Shown: positions 34,022-42,359, counted from the stretch's first letter. The stretch: 64,000 bases of DNA from Marinirhabdus gelatinilytica (GCF_003353425.1 NZ_QRAO01000004.1:207411-271410), one strand, 5' to 3'. The notes: generated from the letters alone by a model not told the origin. Program-made: numbers and translations.

Positions 34022-35455
34022 ATGAAATTTCAATATTTTAAATTTTTCTGTATAGCAAGTATTGTATTGTTTGTTAACAGTGTTTCCGCCCAAACAGAAA
34101 TCACCAATACTGTGGTCGATTTTTCTACACAAATGCCCATTGAGAGTGCCAGTGTGTATATTGAGAACACTACCATAGGTACGGTAACCAATACCGATGG
34201 TAAGTTCTTGCTCTCGGTACCGGACGAGCATATTAATGATACACTTGTTATATCCTCTATCGGGTACAAAAGCTTCAGGACACCAATCAATAATTTTGAT
34301 GAAAGTTTCAGCATTTACTTGGAAGAAGACGTTGCCTCGCTCGACGAAGTATTGATTGTTGCAGAGACACGTCCCAAAACGGGAAATGAAATAGTAGTAC
34401 GTGCCTTAGAGGAACTGGAGGACAACCTGCCCAACAATGCATACCTCCAAAAAGGTTTTTTGCGCCACAAGGAACGCAACAAAAAGGAATACAAATGGCT
34501 CATAGAAAGTGCCATAACCTTATACGATTCCAGTTATGCCACCAAGGCTGAGGAATTCCTGAAAGTAAACGTAGACGAAAACCGAAAAAGCTACGACCTG
34601 CGCGATGTAGACAGTGTGTTTACATACTATTCCTATTTAAAGAACAACAACCGAAACTTTAAGATGAAGTCTAGCGACCTTCGTAAACAGGACATTAAGA
34701 CCGAGTCCTTAATAAAGGCCATTAAATGGAACGACGAACGGATAAATGGCTTAGAAAACCTGTTCAAGACTAGGCTGAACCTGGTGCGTAACTCTAACAC
34801 CGTGGGTGCGCTCTTCGGGAAAAATGTTTTGGAGAAACATCAGTTTAAGTTGGATACCGTGTTAGTGGATGATGGCCGAAAGATTTACAAAATTGAGATA
34901 GACAAAGGGGAGGATTTTGTTGGTTTGAATACGCCGGGAGTTTACAACGAAGGCTTTGCCCCCAAGGGATGGATTTATATTTATTGGGACAATTTTGCCA
35001 TAAAGAAGGTTGAGTACGAACTGGTAGCGGCCTCTGACGTACAGAAAAAAAGGAGCAAGAGCCTCTTTGGTACTACTTTAAACCATAAACTGGTACTCAC
35101 CTACAAAGAGTTTCAGGATGAGATGTACCCTAGCTATATTTACTACGAAACGCCCAAGCTGGTAAATGTGGGCGATAGGTCTTCAGATAAACTATACAAG
35201 GACAGCGACAAGGTGAAAGAGGAAGAGGAAGAGCAGTTTTATTATACCACACAGGAGATCCTCTTTACTGAAATTATCCAGGAACCACAACTCGTCCAAG
35301 AAGAATTAAAAACCTCCCAGTGGTCCGAGGATATCTTTCTGCCAAGGCCCTACAACAAGGAATTCTGGAAAAATTACAACGTCCTGCTGGAAAGTGAAGA
35401 AGAGGAAAAACTTATCATGGATTTAAGCCAGCGAGCAGAATTGTTTAAACAGTAG
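34022..35455 (+). CDS. CarboxypepD_reg-like domain secreted protein
   Basis: 477 residues. A signal peptide (to about residue 23, ending SVSAQ) is followed by a CarboxypepD_reg-like beta-sandwich (about 25-110: VVDFSTQMPIESASVYIENT, GKFLLSVP, SSIGYKSF). This domain is typical of Bacteroidota outer-membrane or periplasmic proteins, including TonB-dependent receptors. The remaining ~360 residues are a mostly beta domain of unknown function without a TonB-dependent barrel signature. No C-terminal T9SS sorting domain is seen. Periplasmic or outer-membrane association is likely; the role is unknown. Confidence 0.75.
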   Translation: MKFQYFKFFCIASIVLFVNSVSAQTEITNTVVDFSTQMPIESASVYIENTTIGTVTNTDGKFLLSVPDEHINDTLVISSIGYKSFRTPINNFDESFSIYLEEDVASLDEVLIVAETRPKTGNEIVVRALEELEDNLPNNAYLQKGFLRHKERNKKEYKWLIESAITLYDSSYATKAEEFLKVNVDENRKSYDLRDVDSVFTYYSYLKNNNRNFKMKSSDLRKQDIKTESLIKAIKWNDERINGLENLFKTRLNLVRNSNTVGALFGKNVLEKHQFKLDTVLVDDGRKIYKIEIDKGEDFVGLNTPGVYNEGFAPKGWIYIYWDNFAIKKVEYELVAASDVQKKRSKSLFGTTLNHKLVLTYKEFQDEMYPSYIYYETPKLVNVGDRSSDKLYKDSDKVKEEEEEQFYYTTQEILFTEIIQEPQLVQEELKTSQWSEDIFLPRPYNKEFWKNYNVLLESEEEEKLIMDLSQRAELFKQ

Positions 35456-35583
35456 CTTGGATTTATGATATACGATTTTAGGGGTACGATGTGAGAGCAA
35501 AGCAATTGGACTTTGATCTTTCAGCACGACAAACAGGTTCATTATTTTTTTTATTACGTACTTCGTAATTCTAAATTTAATAT

Positions 35584-35591
35584 TATATTTG
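35584..35591 (+). promoter_or_regulatory. rpsU promoter -7 element
   Basis: TATATTTG, an exact consensus match, 29 bases before the rpsU ATG. At the -33 position there is only TTC. Its place ahead of the strong ribosome binding site fits a rpsU-xerC-hpf message, though a terminator follows rpsU. Confidence 0.5.
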
Positions 35592-35604
35592 CCGTCCAAA
35601 AGAG

Positions 35605-35610
35605 AGGAGG
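35605..35610 (+). promoter_or_regulatory. Strong Shine-Dalgarno sequence of rpsU
   Basis: AGGAGG (in context GAGAGGAGGTT), ten bases before the rpsU ATG, complementary to the 16S anti-Shine-Dalgarno. Nearly all other genes in the window lack such a site. In Bacteroidota the ribosome sequesters the anti-SD with help of bS21, and rpsU is known to keep an SD as an autoregulatory readout. This site fits that model. Confidence 0.8.
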
Positions 35611-35620
35611 TTAAGACACT

Positions 35621-35815
35621 ATGTTAATAATACCAGTAAAAGACGGAGAAAATATAGATAGGGCATTGAAGCGTTTCAAACGTAAGTTCGATCGTACAGG
35701 AACTATGCGCCAGCTACGTGCACGTCAGGCATTTACAAAGCCATCTGTTGCCAGAAGAAAAGAAATCCAGAAAGCACAGTACATCCAGAATCTTAGAGAT
35801 CAAGAAGAGATATAG
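35621..35815 (+). CDS. rpsU: 30S ribosomal protein bS21
   Basis: 64 residues, the usual size, with the conserved IPVKDGENIDRALKRFKRKF start and a basic C-terminus. bS21 sits near the 3' end of 16S rRNA. In Flavobacterium ribosomes it helps hide the anti-Shine-Dalgarno (established for F. johnsoniae). The unusual SD ahead of the gene is therefore probably regulatory. It leads the conserved rpsU-xerC-hpf-tuf neighbourhood. Confidence 0.97.
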   Translation: MLIIPVKDGENIDRALKRFKRKFDRTGTMRQLRARQAFTKPSVARRKEIQKAQYIQNLRDQEEI

Positions 35816-35840
35816 ACATTTCTTTATTCAGATATTGTTA

Positions 35841-35875
35841 CATCCGTTGGACATCACGTTCAACGGATTTTTTTG
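35841..35875 (+). terminator. Terminator after rpsU
   Basis: ATCCGTTG / CAACGGAT stem with an 11-base loop followed by a T run (TTTTTTTG). It separates rpsU from xerC, so xerC depends on read-through or its own promoter. Confidence 0.85.
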
Positions 35876-35943
35876 TTTACTCCAGTTTTCTGCGTTCAAA
35901 AAATATTTAACTATCTTACATTTTGTAACACGTACTTCAGCAC

Positions 35944-36834
35944 ATGTCTTTTGTCCCTTTCATAGACTATCTTTCACTCGAGAAAAAATATTCCCAACAT
36001 ACGGTCACTGCCTATAAAAAGGATTTGGAAGACTTTCAAATGTTTGCGCAGGAAGCGTTTGGCTACAAGGAAATTTCCGGGGCAAACTATTCTGTGATAC
36101 GTAGCTGGATAGTATCCATGGTAGATTCGGGCATTGCAAACAGGAGTATCAATAGGAAAGTCTCATCATTGAAAACCTACTATAAATTTCTGCTGAAAAC
36201 AAAACAGATCGAGGCCACGCCCCTAGCACAGCACAAAGCTCTAAAAACAGCCAAAAAGGTACAGGTCCCCTTTTCAGAAAAAGAAATACAGGAAGCACTG
36301 CAATTGCTCAACGAAGAAGGAGAAGGTTTTGAGCCGGCAAGGAACAAGTTAATAGTAGAACTGTTCTATGCAACAGGTATGCGTAGGGCGGAGCTGGTAA
36401 GCCTAAGGCTGAAGGATGTTTCCATGCAGAACAAAACTTTGAAAGTGCTGGGGAAGCGAAACAAGGAGCGGGTCATTCCGTTACTGGATTCGGTAGTGGT
36501 AACCCTAAGTACATATTTACAGGAGAGAGAGAGAATTGATGTGGTAGATAATGAATTTTTGCTGCTCACGAACAAAGGCGTTAAAATTTATGAAACCCTT
36601 GTTTATAGAATTGTAAATAGCTATTTTAGTAAAGCATCTGTAAAGGTTAAAAAGAGCCCGCACATATTGCGCCACTCTTTTGCAACCCACCTCTTAAATG
36701 AAGGAGCAGACCTGAACGCGGTAAAAGAACTGCTGGGGCACGCTAGTTTGGCATCCACACAAGTGTATACGCACAATAGCATAGCACAATTAAAAAAGGT
36801 ATACCATAACGCCCACCCCAGGAATTCAAAATAG
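35944..36834 (+). CDS. xerC: Tyrosine recombinase XerC
   Basis: 296 residues. An N-terminal SAM-like core-binding domain (about 1-90) is followed by the catalytic domain with the full R-K-H-R-H-Y set: Arg in ATGMRRAELVSL, Lys in VLGKRNKERVIP, HILRHSFATH (H-x-x-R), LLGHASL (His) and the nucleophilic Tyr in STQVYTH. The length and the position in the rpsU-hpf neighbourhood mark a chromosomal Xer recombinase acting at dif to resolve dimers, not a mobile-element integrase. No dif site was identified here. Confidence 0.92.
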   Translation: MSFVPFIDYLSLEKKYSQHTVTAYKKDLEDFQMFAQEAFGYKEISGANYSVIRSWIVSMVDSGIANRSINRKVSSLKTYYKFLLKTKQIEATPLAQHKALKTAKKVQVPFSEKEIQEALQLLNEEGEGFEPARNKLIVELFYATGMRRAELVSLRLKDVSMQNKTLKVLGKRNKERVIPLLDSVVVTLSTYLQERERIDVVDNEFLLLTNKGVKIYETLVYRIVNSYFSKASVKVKKSPHILRHSFATHLLNEGADLNAVKELLGHASLASTQVYTHNSIAQLKKVYHNAHPRNSK

Positions 36835-36856
36835 TACTAATATAAAACCAGAGCCT

Positions 36857-37159
36857 ATGAAAGTAAATGTGCAAGCCCCTAATTTTGCGGTAAAAGAACC
36901 TTTGTTGGATTTCATCGAAAAGCGACTGCAAAAACTCGAACAGTTTTACGATAAAATAGTAGCGGCCGATGTTTTTTTAAAGATCCAAAAAACAAGTGAA
37001 AAGGAGAATAAAATCACTGAAATCTTATTGAGCGTTCCCGGTAGTGACCTCATTTGCAAGAAAGAAAGCAAGACGTTCGAGGCAGCCGTGGATGAATGTG
37101 TACAGTCGCTCCAGAGACAACTAAAAAAACGCAAACAGAAACAACGTGTATTTGCATGA
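36857..37159 (+). CDS. hpf: Ribosome hibernation-promoting factor, short form
   Basis: 100 residues, HPF/RaiA (S30AE) domain only, without the C-terminal dimerisation domain of long HPF. Conserved features are the early VNVQAPNFAVKEPLLDFIEKRL, the central VFLKIQK strand and the basic C-terminus LKKRKQKQR. It binds idle ribosomes in stationary phase. It starts 22 bases after xerC and is likely co-transcribed. Confidence 0.9.
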   Translation: MKVNVQAPNFAVKEPLLDFIEKRLQKLEQFYDKIVAADVFLKIQKTSEKENKITEILLSVPGSDLICKKESKTFEAAVDECVQSLQRQLKKRKQKQRVFA

Positions 37160-37177
37160 AAATTTTTTAAAAAAAGT

Positions 37178-37207
37178 TTTGCAGAAATAATAAATCGTAT
37201 ATCTTTG
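37178..37207 (+). promoter_or_regulatory. Promoter of the tRNA-Thr/tRNA-Tyr transcript
   Basis: TTTG (37178-37181), an 18-base spacer, then TATCTTTG (37200-37207), followed about 60 bases later by tRNA-Thr. A short GTCCG..CGGAC hairpin (around 37210-37230) lies in the leader. Confidence 0.7.
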
Positions 37208-37267
37208 CAGTCCGTTAGAAATAGCGGACTTTTTTATGCTGAAATTTCAACATAAAAAATGCTAAAA

Positions 37268-37341
37268 GCCGATGTAGCTCAGCTGGCTAGAGCAGCTGAT
37301 TTGTAATCAGCAGGTCGTGGGTTCGAGTCCCTCCATCGGCT
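37268..37341 (+). tRNA. tRNA-Thr (anticodon TGT)
   Basis: Acceptor GCCGATG/CATCGGC, D-arm AGCTCAGCTGGCTAGAGC, anticodon stem GCTGA/TCAGC with loop TTTGTAA (anticodon TGT) and T-arm GTGGGTTCGAGTCCCTC are all canonical. No CCA is encoded. A second copy of its last ten bases appears at 37414-37423. Confidence 0.97.
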
Positions 37342-37389
37342 CAAAAGAAGAGATGGATTTTGTTTCTTTTTTAAAAGAAAATAGAGTGC

Positions 37390-37415
37390 GGTACACTGAG
37401 CGTAGTCGAAGTGCC
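37390..37415. repeat. Dispersed palindromic intergenic repeat (GGTACACTGAG..type)
   Basis: GGTACACTGAGCGTAGTCGA followed by AGTGCC. Its complement (GGCACTTCGACTACGCTCAG...) is a sequence I recognise as a common intergenic repeat in Bacteroidota genomes. It is an imperfect inverted repeat located just after tRNA-Thr. Only one copy of this exact type is in the window. Confidence 0.6.
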
Positions 37416-37423
37416 ATCGGCTC
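37414..37423 (+). repeat. Partial copy of the tRNA-Thr 3' end
   Basis: CCATCGGCTC repeats bases 37333-37342, the 3' end of tRNA-Thr plus one flanking base. It lies 81 bases downstream, immediately beyond the palindromic repeat. Confidence 0.55.
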
Positions 37424-37486
37424 TTGAAATATTGAAAGTTTAATGTTGGAATTGGAATTATTGATGTTCTAAATTCCAATGGTCAA

Positions 37487-37568
<82 letters not shown>

Positions 37569-37583
37569 CTATAATTTGTAAAT

Positions 37584-37679
37584 AAGCAAGCGTCAAAAGC
37601 TCGCTTTTGTAAGGTTGTGTTTTACAAATTATGTGAAGGGTCCCCCTTCACGGATCACGAGCGACAGCGAGTAATCCAA
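37584..37679 (+). repeat. 96-bp direct repeat, copy 1
   Basis: It starts AAGCAAGCGTCAAAAGCTCG and ends GAGTAATCCAA. It contains two hairpins, CAAAAGC..GCTTTTG and GTGAAGGG..CCCTTCAC, then a GGAT..ATCC element. It repeats at 37707-37803 with one extra C. It lies just downstream of tRNA-Tyr. Confidence 0.9.
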
Positions 37680-37706
37680 TAAGGTCATTAAAATGTAAAC
37701 TATACC

Positions 37707-37803
37707 AAGCAAGCGTCAAAAGCTCGCTTTTGTAAGGTTGTGTTTTACAAATTATGTGAAGGGTCCCCCCTTCACGGATCACGAGCGACAGCGAGTAATC
37801 CAA
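37707..37803 (+). repeat. 96-bp direct repeat, copy 2
   Basis: Identical to copy 1 except for a six-C run instead of five in the middle hairpin loop. The copies are 123 bases apart, separated by a unique 27-base spacer. The stretch 37569-38062 has no gene; apart from these copies it holds a promoter at 37948 and otherwise nothing I can name. Confidence 0.9.
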
Positions 37804-37947
37804 ACGTTCTCTGAATGAAGAATGTATTTAAGATTTAAAAAGGTCCTCTTCTGTAAGAGCTCTTTTTTAAATCCTAGTTCGGGGCCGCCCTCAAATGGTG
37901 GTCTAAACAAATCGCAAAGAGCGCTATGTTTTCAGAAAAGAATTCAT

Positions 37948-37955
37948 TATCTTTG
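37948..37955 (+). promoter_or_regulatory. -7 element of the tRNA-Gly/tRNA-Thr/tuf transcript
   Basis: TATCTTTG, an exact consensus match, about 108 bases before tRNA-Gly, with TTTTC near the -33 position. It is the best candidate for driving tRNA-Gly, tRNA-Thr(GGT) and tuf. Confidence 0.55.
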
Positions 37956-38062
37956 CACCCCGATTTCGAGCGGTAAATCTTGAAAAAATTGAAATAGTGA
38001 TTTGTTCCTTGTTTTAAACGTTCCTTTTCGGGATTTGTTTTAATCTGGAATCTAATAAATAA

Positions 38063-38135
38063 GCGGGAGTAGCTCAGTTGGTAGAGCGTCAGCCTTCCAA
38101 GCTGAATGTCGCCAGTTCGAACCTGGTCTCCCGCT
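38063..38135 (+). tRNA. tRNA-Gly (anticodon TCC)
   Basis: Acceptor GCGGGAG/CTCCCGC, D-arm AGCTCAGTTGGTAGAGC, anticodon stem TCAGC/GCTGA with loop CTTCCAA (anticodon TCC) and T-arm GCCAGTTCGAACCTGGT. 73 bases, no CCA encoded. Confidence 0.97.
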
Positions 38136-38224
38136 CTAAAGTTTCCCTGCGAAGGCAGGTTCTTTTTCTTTTAAATGTAATGCCTCTTTGAGGCTTTTGG
38201 GGGTTAAAGAAATAAACACTTTAC

Positions 38225-38296
38225 GCCGGTGTAGCTCAGGGGTAGAGCGTTTCCTTGGTAAGGAAGAGGTCACGAGTTCAAATCTCGTCATTGGCT
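38225..38296 (+). tRNA. tRNA-Thr (anticodon GGT)
   Basis: Acceptor GCCGGTG pairs with CATTGGC using two G-T wobbles. Anticodon stem TTTCC/GGAAG closes loop TTGGTAA (anticodon GGT), and the T-arm CACGAGTTCAAATCTCGT is intact. It lies 55 bases before tuf, the usual position in Bacteroidota. Confidence 0.95.
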
Positions 38297-38351
38297 CAAT
38301 ATAGTATACAATTGAACACTAATATATAACTAAGAATTAAATTAATACAAA

Positions 38352-39539
38352 ATGGCAAAAGAAACATATGATCGTTCGAAACCCCACTTAAATGTAGGTA
38401 CTATTGGACACGTAGATCACGGTAAAACAACTTTAACTGCTGCGATTACTAAAGTATTGGCAGATGCAGGTTATTCAGAAGCTTCTGCTTTTGATCAAAT
38501 TGATAACGCTCCTGAAGAAAAGGAAAGAGGTATTACAATTAACTCTTCTCACGTAGAGTACGCAACAGCAAACCGTCACTACGCACACGTTGACTGTCCG
38601 GGTCACGCCGATTACGTAAAGAACATGGTAACTGGTGCTGCGCAAATGGACGGTGCTATCTTGGTGGTAGCCGCTACAGATGGTCCAATGCCACAAACTC
38701 GTGAGCACATCCTTTTGGGACGTCAGGTAGGTATTCCGCGTATCGTTGTATTTATGAACAAAGTAGATATGGTGGACGATGAGGAGTTACTTGAGTTGGT
38801 AGAAATGGAAATTAGAGATCTACTTTCTTTCTACGAGTACGATGGTGACAATGGTCCTGTAATCGCTGGTTCTGCACTTGGTGCTTTGAACGGTGAGCAA
38901 AAATGGGTTGACACAGTTCTTGAATTGATGGAAGCTGTAGATACTTGGATCGAAGAGCCACAGCGTGAGATCGATAAGCCTTTCTTGATGCCAATCGAGG
39001 ACGTATTCTCAATTACAGGTCGTGGAACTGTTGCAACAGGACGTATTGAAACAGGTATCGCAAACACTGGGGATCCAGTTGAGATCATCGGTATGGGAGC
39101 TGAGAAATTGACTTCTACTATTACAGGTATCGAGATGTTCCGTCAAATCCTTGACAGGGGTGAGGCTGGAGATAACGCAGGTATCCTATTAAGAGGTATC
39201 GAGAAAACCCAAATCTCTAGAGGTATGGTTATCACGAAGCCTGGTTCTGTAACGCCACACGCTAAGTTTAAAGCTGAGGTTTACGTTCTTAAAAAAGAAG
39301 AAGGTGGTCGTCACACACCATTCCACAATAACTACCGTCCGCAGTTCTACGTTCGTACAACTGACGTAACAGGAAACATTAACCTTCCTGATGGTGTTGA
39401 AATGGTAATGCCTGGAGATAACCTTACAATTACTGTAGACCTTATCCAACCAATCGCATTGAACGTTGGATTACGTTTTGCGATCCGTGAGGGTGGTAGA
39501 ACAGTAGGTGCAGGTCAGGTTACTGAAATCCTAGACTAA
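38352..39539 (+). CDS. tuf: Elongation factor Tu
   Basis: 395 residues. G1 GHVDHGKTT, switch [18 protein letters not shown] and the SALGALNG region (G5) are all present, followed by the two beta-barrel domains. It delivers aminoacyl-tRNA to the ribosome. Codon use is strongly biased (ACT/GGT/CGT), as expected for a highly expressed gene. It is co-transcribed with upstream tRNAs and has its own terminator. Confidence 0.98.
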   Translation: MAKETYDRSKPHLNVGTIGHVDHGKTTLTAAITKVLADAGYSEASAFDQIDNAPEEKERGITINSSHVEYATANRHYAHVDCPGHADYVKNMVTGAAQMDGAILVVAATDGPMPQTREHILLGRQVGIPRIVVFMNKVDMVDDEELLELVEMEIRDLLSFYEYDGDNGPVIAGSALGALNGEQKWVDTVLELMEAVDTWIEEPQREIDKPFLMPIEDVFSITGRGTVATGRIETGIANTGDPVEIIGMGAEKLTSTITGIEMFRQILDRGEAGDNAGILLRGIEKTQISRGMVITKPGSVTPHAKFKAEVYVLKKEEGGRHTPFHNNYRPQFYVRTTDVTGNINLPDGVEMVMPGDNLTITVDLIQPIALNVGLRFAIREGGRTVGAGQVTEILD

Positions 39540-39556
39540 TTCAAGCATATAAATAC

Positions 39557-39599
39557 AAGGAAAAGGTGTTCCGTTTTAACGGGACGCCTTGCCTTTTAT
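39557..39599 (+). terminator. Terminator/processing hairpin after tuf
   Basis: AAGGTGTTCCGTT / AACGGGACGCCTT, extended by outer AAGG..CCTT pairs, followed by TTTT. It separates tuf from tRNA-Trp. Confidence 0.8.
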
Positions 39600-39636
39600 A
39601 ACGGGTAAGCATAGTAAATACTATAAAAACCCACAA

Positions 39637-39709
39637 ACGGGTTTAGCTCAGTTGGTAGAGCACTGGTCTCCAAAACCAGGTGTCGTGAGTTCGAGTCTCG
39701 CAACCCGTG
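39637..39709 (+). tRNA. tRNA-Trp (anticodon CCA)
   Basis: Acceptor ACGGGTT/AACCCGT, D-arm AGCTCAGTTGGTAGAGC, anticodon stem CTGGT/ACCAG with loop CTCCAAA (anticodon CCA) and T-arm GTGAGTTCGAGTCTCGC. Conserved position between tuf and secE. Its 3' end is duplicated downstream at 39791-39812. Confidence 0.97.
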
Positions 39710-39790
39710 CAAAACGAAACAAATGTGTGGCTTCGAGACGAGAAGTTTATGCTGAGTAGGTTTTCTTTTTCTGAAAACCATATCGAAGTA

Positions 39791-39812
39791 AGTCTCTCAA
39801 CCCGTGCAAAAC
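39791..39812 (+). repeat. Partial copy of the tRNA-Trp 3' end
   Basis: 22 bases matching 39694-39715 (end of the T-arm, 3' acceptor strand and six flanking bases) with a single G-to-T change. The offset is 97 bases. It lies between tRNA-Trp and secE. Confidence 0.8.
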
Positions 39813-39855
39813 TCTGGAATACAAATTTCTAGAAAAAGATATAAAACCCATTACA

Positions 39856-40044
39856 ATGGTAAACTATATTAAAGAATCCTATAACGAATTGACAAAACAC
39901 GTGTCTTGGACACCGTGGGGCGAAGCGCAAAAACTTACGGTAATAGTAGCTGTTTTTTCAGTAGTCTTGGCTTTGGCAGTATTTGGTGTAGACCAAGTAT
40001 TCAGTAGTGTTATAGAGCAATATTTTAAATGGATTAAGTCGTAA
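39856..40044 (+). CDS. secE: Preprotein translocase subunit SecE
   Basis: 62 residues with one C-terminal membrane helix (about 35-55) after the amphipathic segment IKESYNELTKHVSWTPWGEA, matching short SecE. SecE clamps the two halves of SecY in the Sec channel. It is two bases upstream of nusG, as in most bacteria. Confidence 0.93.
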   Translation: MVNYIKESYNELTKHVSWTPWGEAQKLTVIVAVFSVVLALAVFGVDQVFSSVIEQYFKWIKS

Positions 40045-40046
40045 GC

Positions 40047-40601
40047 ATGACTGAAACAACAAGTGCAAAAAGGTGGTATGTGGTCCGTTCGGTCAGTGGC
40101 CAGGAAAACAAGATAAAATCTGCAATAGACAGGGAGATTACCCGTCTCGAGCTACAGGATTATATCGAGCAAGTTCTGGTTCCAACCGAAAAAGTGATTC
40201 AAATTCGCAATGGGAAGAAAACCAATAAAGAACGTGTTTATTTCCCAGGGTATATCATGATCCAGGCCAGTTTGGCAGGAGAGGTGCCGCACATCATAAA
40301 ATCGATTAATGGAGTGATTGGCTTCTTGGGTGAGACAAAAGGTGGTGACCCAGTTCCATTACGACAGTCTGAGGTAAATAGAATGCTAGGTAAGGTCGAT
40401 GAGCTTTCGGTTCAAGACGAGAACGTAAACATTCCATTTACTATTGGTGAAACTATCAAAGTAATTGATGGTCCGTTCAACGGTTTCAACGGGACTGTTG
40501 AAAAAATTAACGAAGAAAAGCGTAAGCTAGAGGTGATGGTAAAGATTTTCGGAAGAAAAACCCCATTGGAACTAAGCTATATGCAAGTTGAAAAAGTATA
40601 A
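40047..40601 (+). CDS. nusG: Transcription termination/antitermination protein NusG
   Basis: 184 residues. The NGN domain (WYVVRSVSGQENKIKSAIDR, about 9-110) and KOW motif (VIDGPFNGFNGTVEKINEEK, about 137-157) are both present. NusG binds RNA polymerase and couples it to the ribosome or to Rho. It is in the secE-nusG-rplKA order. Confidence 0.96.
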   Translation: MTETTSAKRWYVVRSVSGQENKIKSAIDREITRLELQDYIEQVLVPTEKVIQIRNGKKTNKERVYFPGYIMIQASLAGEVPHIIKSINGVIGFLGETKGGDPVPLRQSEVNRMLGKVDELSVQDENVNIPFTIGETIKVIDGPFNGFNGTVEKINEEKRKLEVMVKIFGRKTPLELSYMQVEKV

Positions 40602-40671
40602 TTGTTACACGCTATAAATAGGTTTTTCTTAGGCTTCCACTGTAGAAAAATCAAATTTTTAAACTAAAACA

Positions 40672-41109
40672 ATGGCAAAAGAAGTAGATAAAGTAGTAAA
40701 ACTGCAAGTTCGCGGAGGAGCGGCAAACCCGTCTCCACCAGTTGGACCAGCATTGGGTGCTGCCGGTGTGAATATCATGGAGTTCTGTAAGCAATTTAAC
40801 GGAAGAACCCAAGATAAGCAAGGAAAAGTATTGCCTGTACAGATTACGGTGTATAAAGATAAATCTTTCGAGTTTGTTATCAAGACACCTCCTGCAGCAG
40901 TACAGATCCTCGAGGCTGCCAAGGCCAAAAAAGGCTCTGGCGAACCTCACATCAACAAAGTGGCAACCATTACTTGGGACCAAGTAAAAGCTATTGCAGA
41001 AGACAAAATGCCAGATCTTAATGCATTTACCGTAGAGTCTGCCATGAAAATGGTAGCCGGAACTGCAAGATCTATGGGAGTTAAAGTAAAAGGAGCAGCT
41101 CCTTTTTAA
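40672..41109 (+). CDS. rplK: 50S ribosomal protein uL11
   Basis: 145 residues with the L11 N-terminal domain ([20 protein letters not shown]) and C-terminal RNA-binding domain ([17 protein letters not shown]). It forms the GTPase-associated centre base with 23S rRNA. A 70-base gap from nusG precedes it. Confidence 0.98.
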   Translation: MAKEVDKVVKLQVRGGAANPSPPVGPALGAAGVNIMEFCKQFNGRTQDKQGKVLPVQITVYKDKSFEFVIKTPPAAVQILEAAKAKKGSGEPHINKVATITWDQVKAIAEDKMPDLNAFTVESAMKMVAGTARSMGVKVKGAAPF

Positions 41110-41130
41110 TCCAAAAAAAGAATCTATAAC

Positions 41131-41826
41131 ATGGCAAGATTAACAAAAAAGCAAAAAGAAGCGCTTCAAAAGGTGGAGGACAAGACCTACACTGTTGCTG
41201 AAGCCTCTGCTTTAATAAAAGAGATCACCAACGTAAATTTTGATGCCTCTGTAGACCTTGCGGTACGCCTTAACGTGGATCCACGTAAAGCGAACCAAAT
41301 GGTACGTGGTGTTGTTACCCTTCCACACGGTACGGGTAAGGATGTAAAGGTGTTGGCATTGGTTACTCCAGACAAGGAGGCCGAAGCTAAAGAAGCCGGA
41401 GCAGACTACGTAGGACTAGACGAGTACCTCGACAAGATAAAAGGAGGTTGGACAGATGTTGACGTAATTGTAACAATGCCTAGCGTAATGGGTAAATTAG
41501 GTCCCTTAGGACGTGTTTTAGGTCCCCGAGGCCTAATGCCTAACCCAAAGACAGGTACGGTAACAATGGACGTTGCTAAAGCAGTTTCAGACGTGAAAGC
41601 TGGTAAAATCGACTTTAAAGTTGACAAGACCGGTATCATCCACGCAGCAATAGGAAAAGCATCTTTCGATGCTGAGAAAATTGCAGGAAACGCAAGAGAA
41701 TTATTAACCACATTGGTAAAGTTGAAGCCTCAAGCAGCTAAGGGAGTTTACATACAGAGCATTTATATGTCCTCTACAATGTCCCCTTCGGTTGAAATTG
41801 ATACTAAAAGATTTACTGAGCAGTAA
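41131..41826 (+). CDS. rplA: 50S ribosomal protein uL1
   Basis: 231 residues, with the conserved [12 protein letters not shown] loop and basic N-terminus. uL1 forms the mobile L1 stalk and in many bacteria represses its own rplKA message; no leader mimic was recognised here. It starts 21 bases after rplK. Confidence 0.98.
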   Translation: MARLTKKQKEALQKVEDKTYTVAEASALIKEITNVNFDASVDLAVRLNVDPRKANQMVRGVVTLPHGTGKDVKVLALVTPDKEAEAKEAGADYVGLDEYLDKIKGGWTDVDVIVTMPSVMGKLGPLGRVLGPRGLMPNPKTGTVTMDVAKAVSDVKAGKIDFKVDKTGIIHAAIGKASFDAEKIAGNARELLTTLVKLKPQAAKGVYIQSIYMSSTMSPSVEIDTKRFTEQ

Positions 41827-41837
41827 TTATTTAAGAT

Positions 41838-42359
41838 ATGACTAGAGAAGAAAAATCACAAGTAATTGAAACATTGACTGCACAGTTATCTGAAAACACA
41901 AATATCTATTTAGCTGATATTTCAGGTCTTGATGCAGGAACTACCTCAAATCTTCGTCGTGCGTGCTTTAAAGCAGGCGTGAAGTTGAACGTGGTAAAAA
42001 ATACATTGCTCGCAAAAGCAATGGAAGCTTCAGAAAAAGATTTTGGAGAATTAAACAATGTACTTAAAGGAAACACATCCTTGATGGTTTCTGAAACAGG
42101 TAACGCACCTGCAAAAGTTATTAAAGAATTCAGAAAAAAATCTGATAGACCTCTATTGAAGGGAGCTTTTATTGAAGAAGCAATTTTTGTGGGAGACGAT
42201 AAGCTAGAAACACTTGTAGACATCAAGTCTAGAGAAGAGCTTATTGGAGAAATCGTTGGATTACTTCAATCTCCTGCCAAAAATGTTATCTCTGCACTTA
42301 AGAGTAGCGGCGGTACCATAGCGGGCATCGTAAAAACCCTTTCTGAAAGAGAAGGATAA
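41838..42359 (+). CDS. rplJ: 50S ribosomal protein uL10
   Basis: 173 residues; N-terminal rRNA-binding domain (MTREEKSQVIETLTAQLSEN) and a C-terminal helix that carries bL12 dimers. The 11-base gap from rplA implies a shared message with it. Confidence 0.98.
   Translation: MTREEKSQVIETLTAQLSENTNIYLADISGLDAGTTSNLRRACFKAGVKLNVVKNTLLAKAMEASEKDFGELNNVLKGNTSLMVSETGNAPAKVIKEFRKKSDRPLLKGAFIEEAIFVGDDKLETLVDIKSREELIGEIVGLLQSPAKNVISALKSSGGTIAGIVKTLSEREG

Noticed and set aside
35944..36834. Integrase of a mobile element beside tRNA genes
   Set aside because: The gene lies in the conserved rpsU-hpf neighbourhood and has the size and sequence of chromosomal XerC; no other mobile-element genes are present.
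37279..37479. Minus-strand open frame across tRNA-Thr
   Set aside because: It covers a structured tRNA and a palindromic repeat; it is a shadow.
37584..37803. Possible CRISPR array
   Set aside because: Only two long copies with internal hairpins and a single spacer; no short regular repeats and no cas genes.
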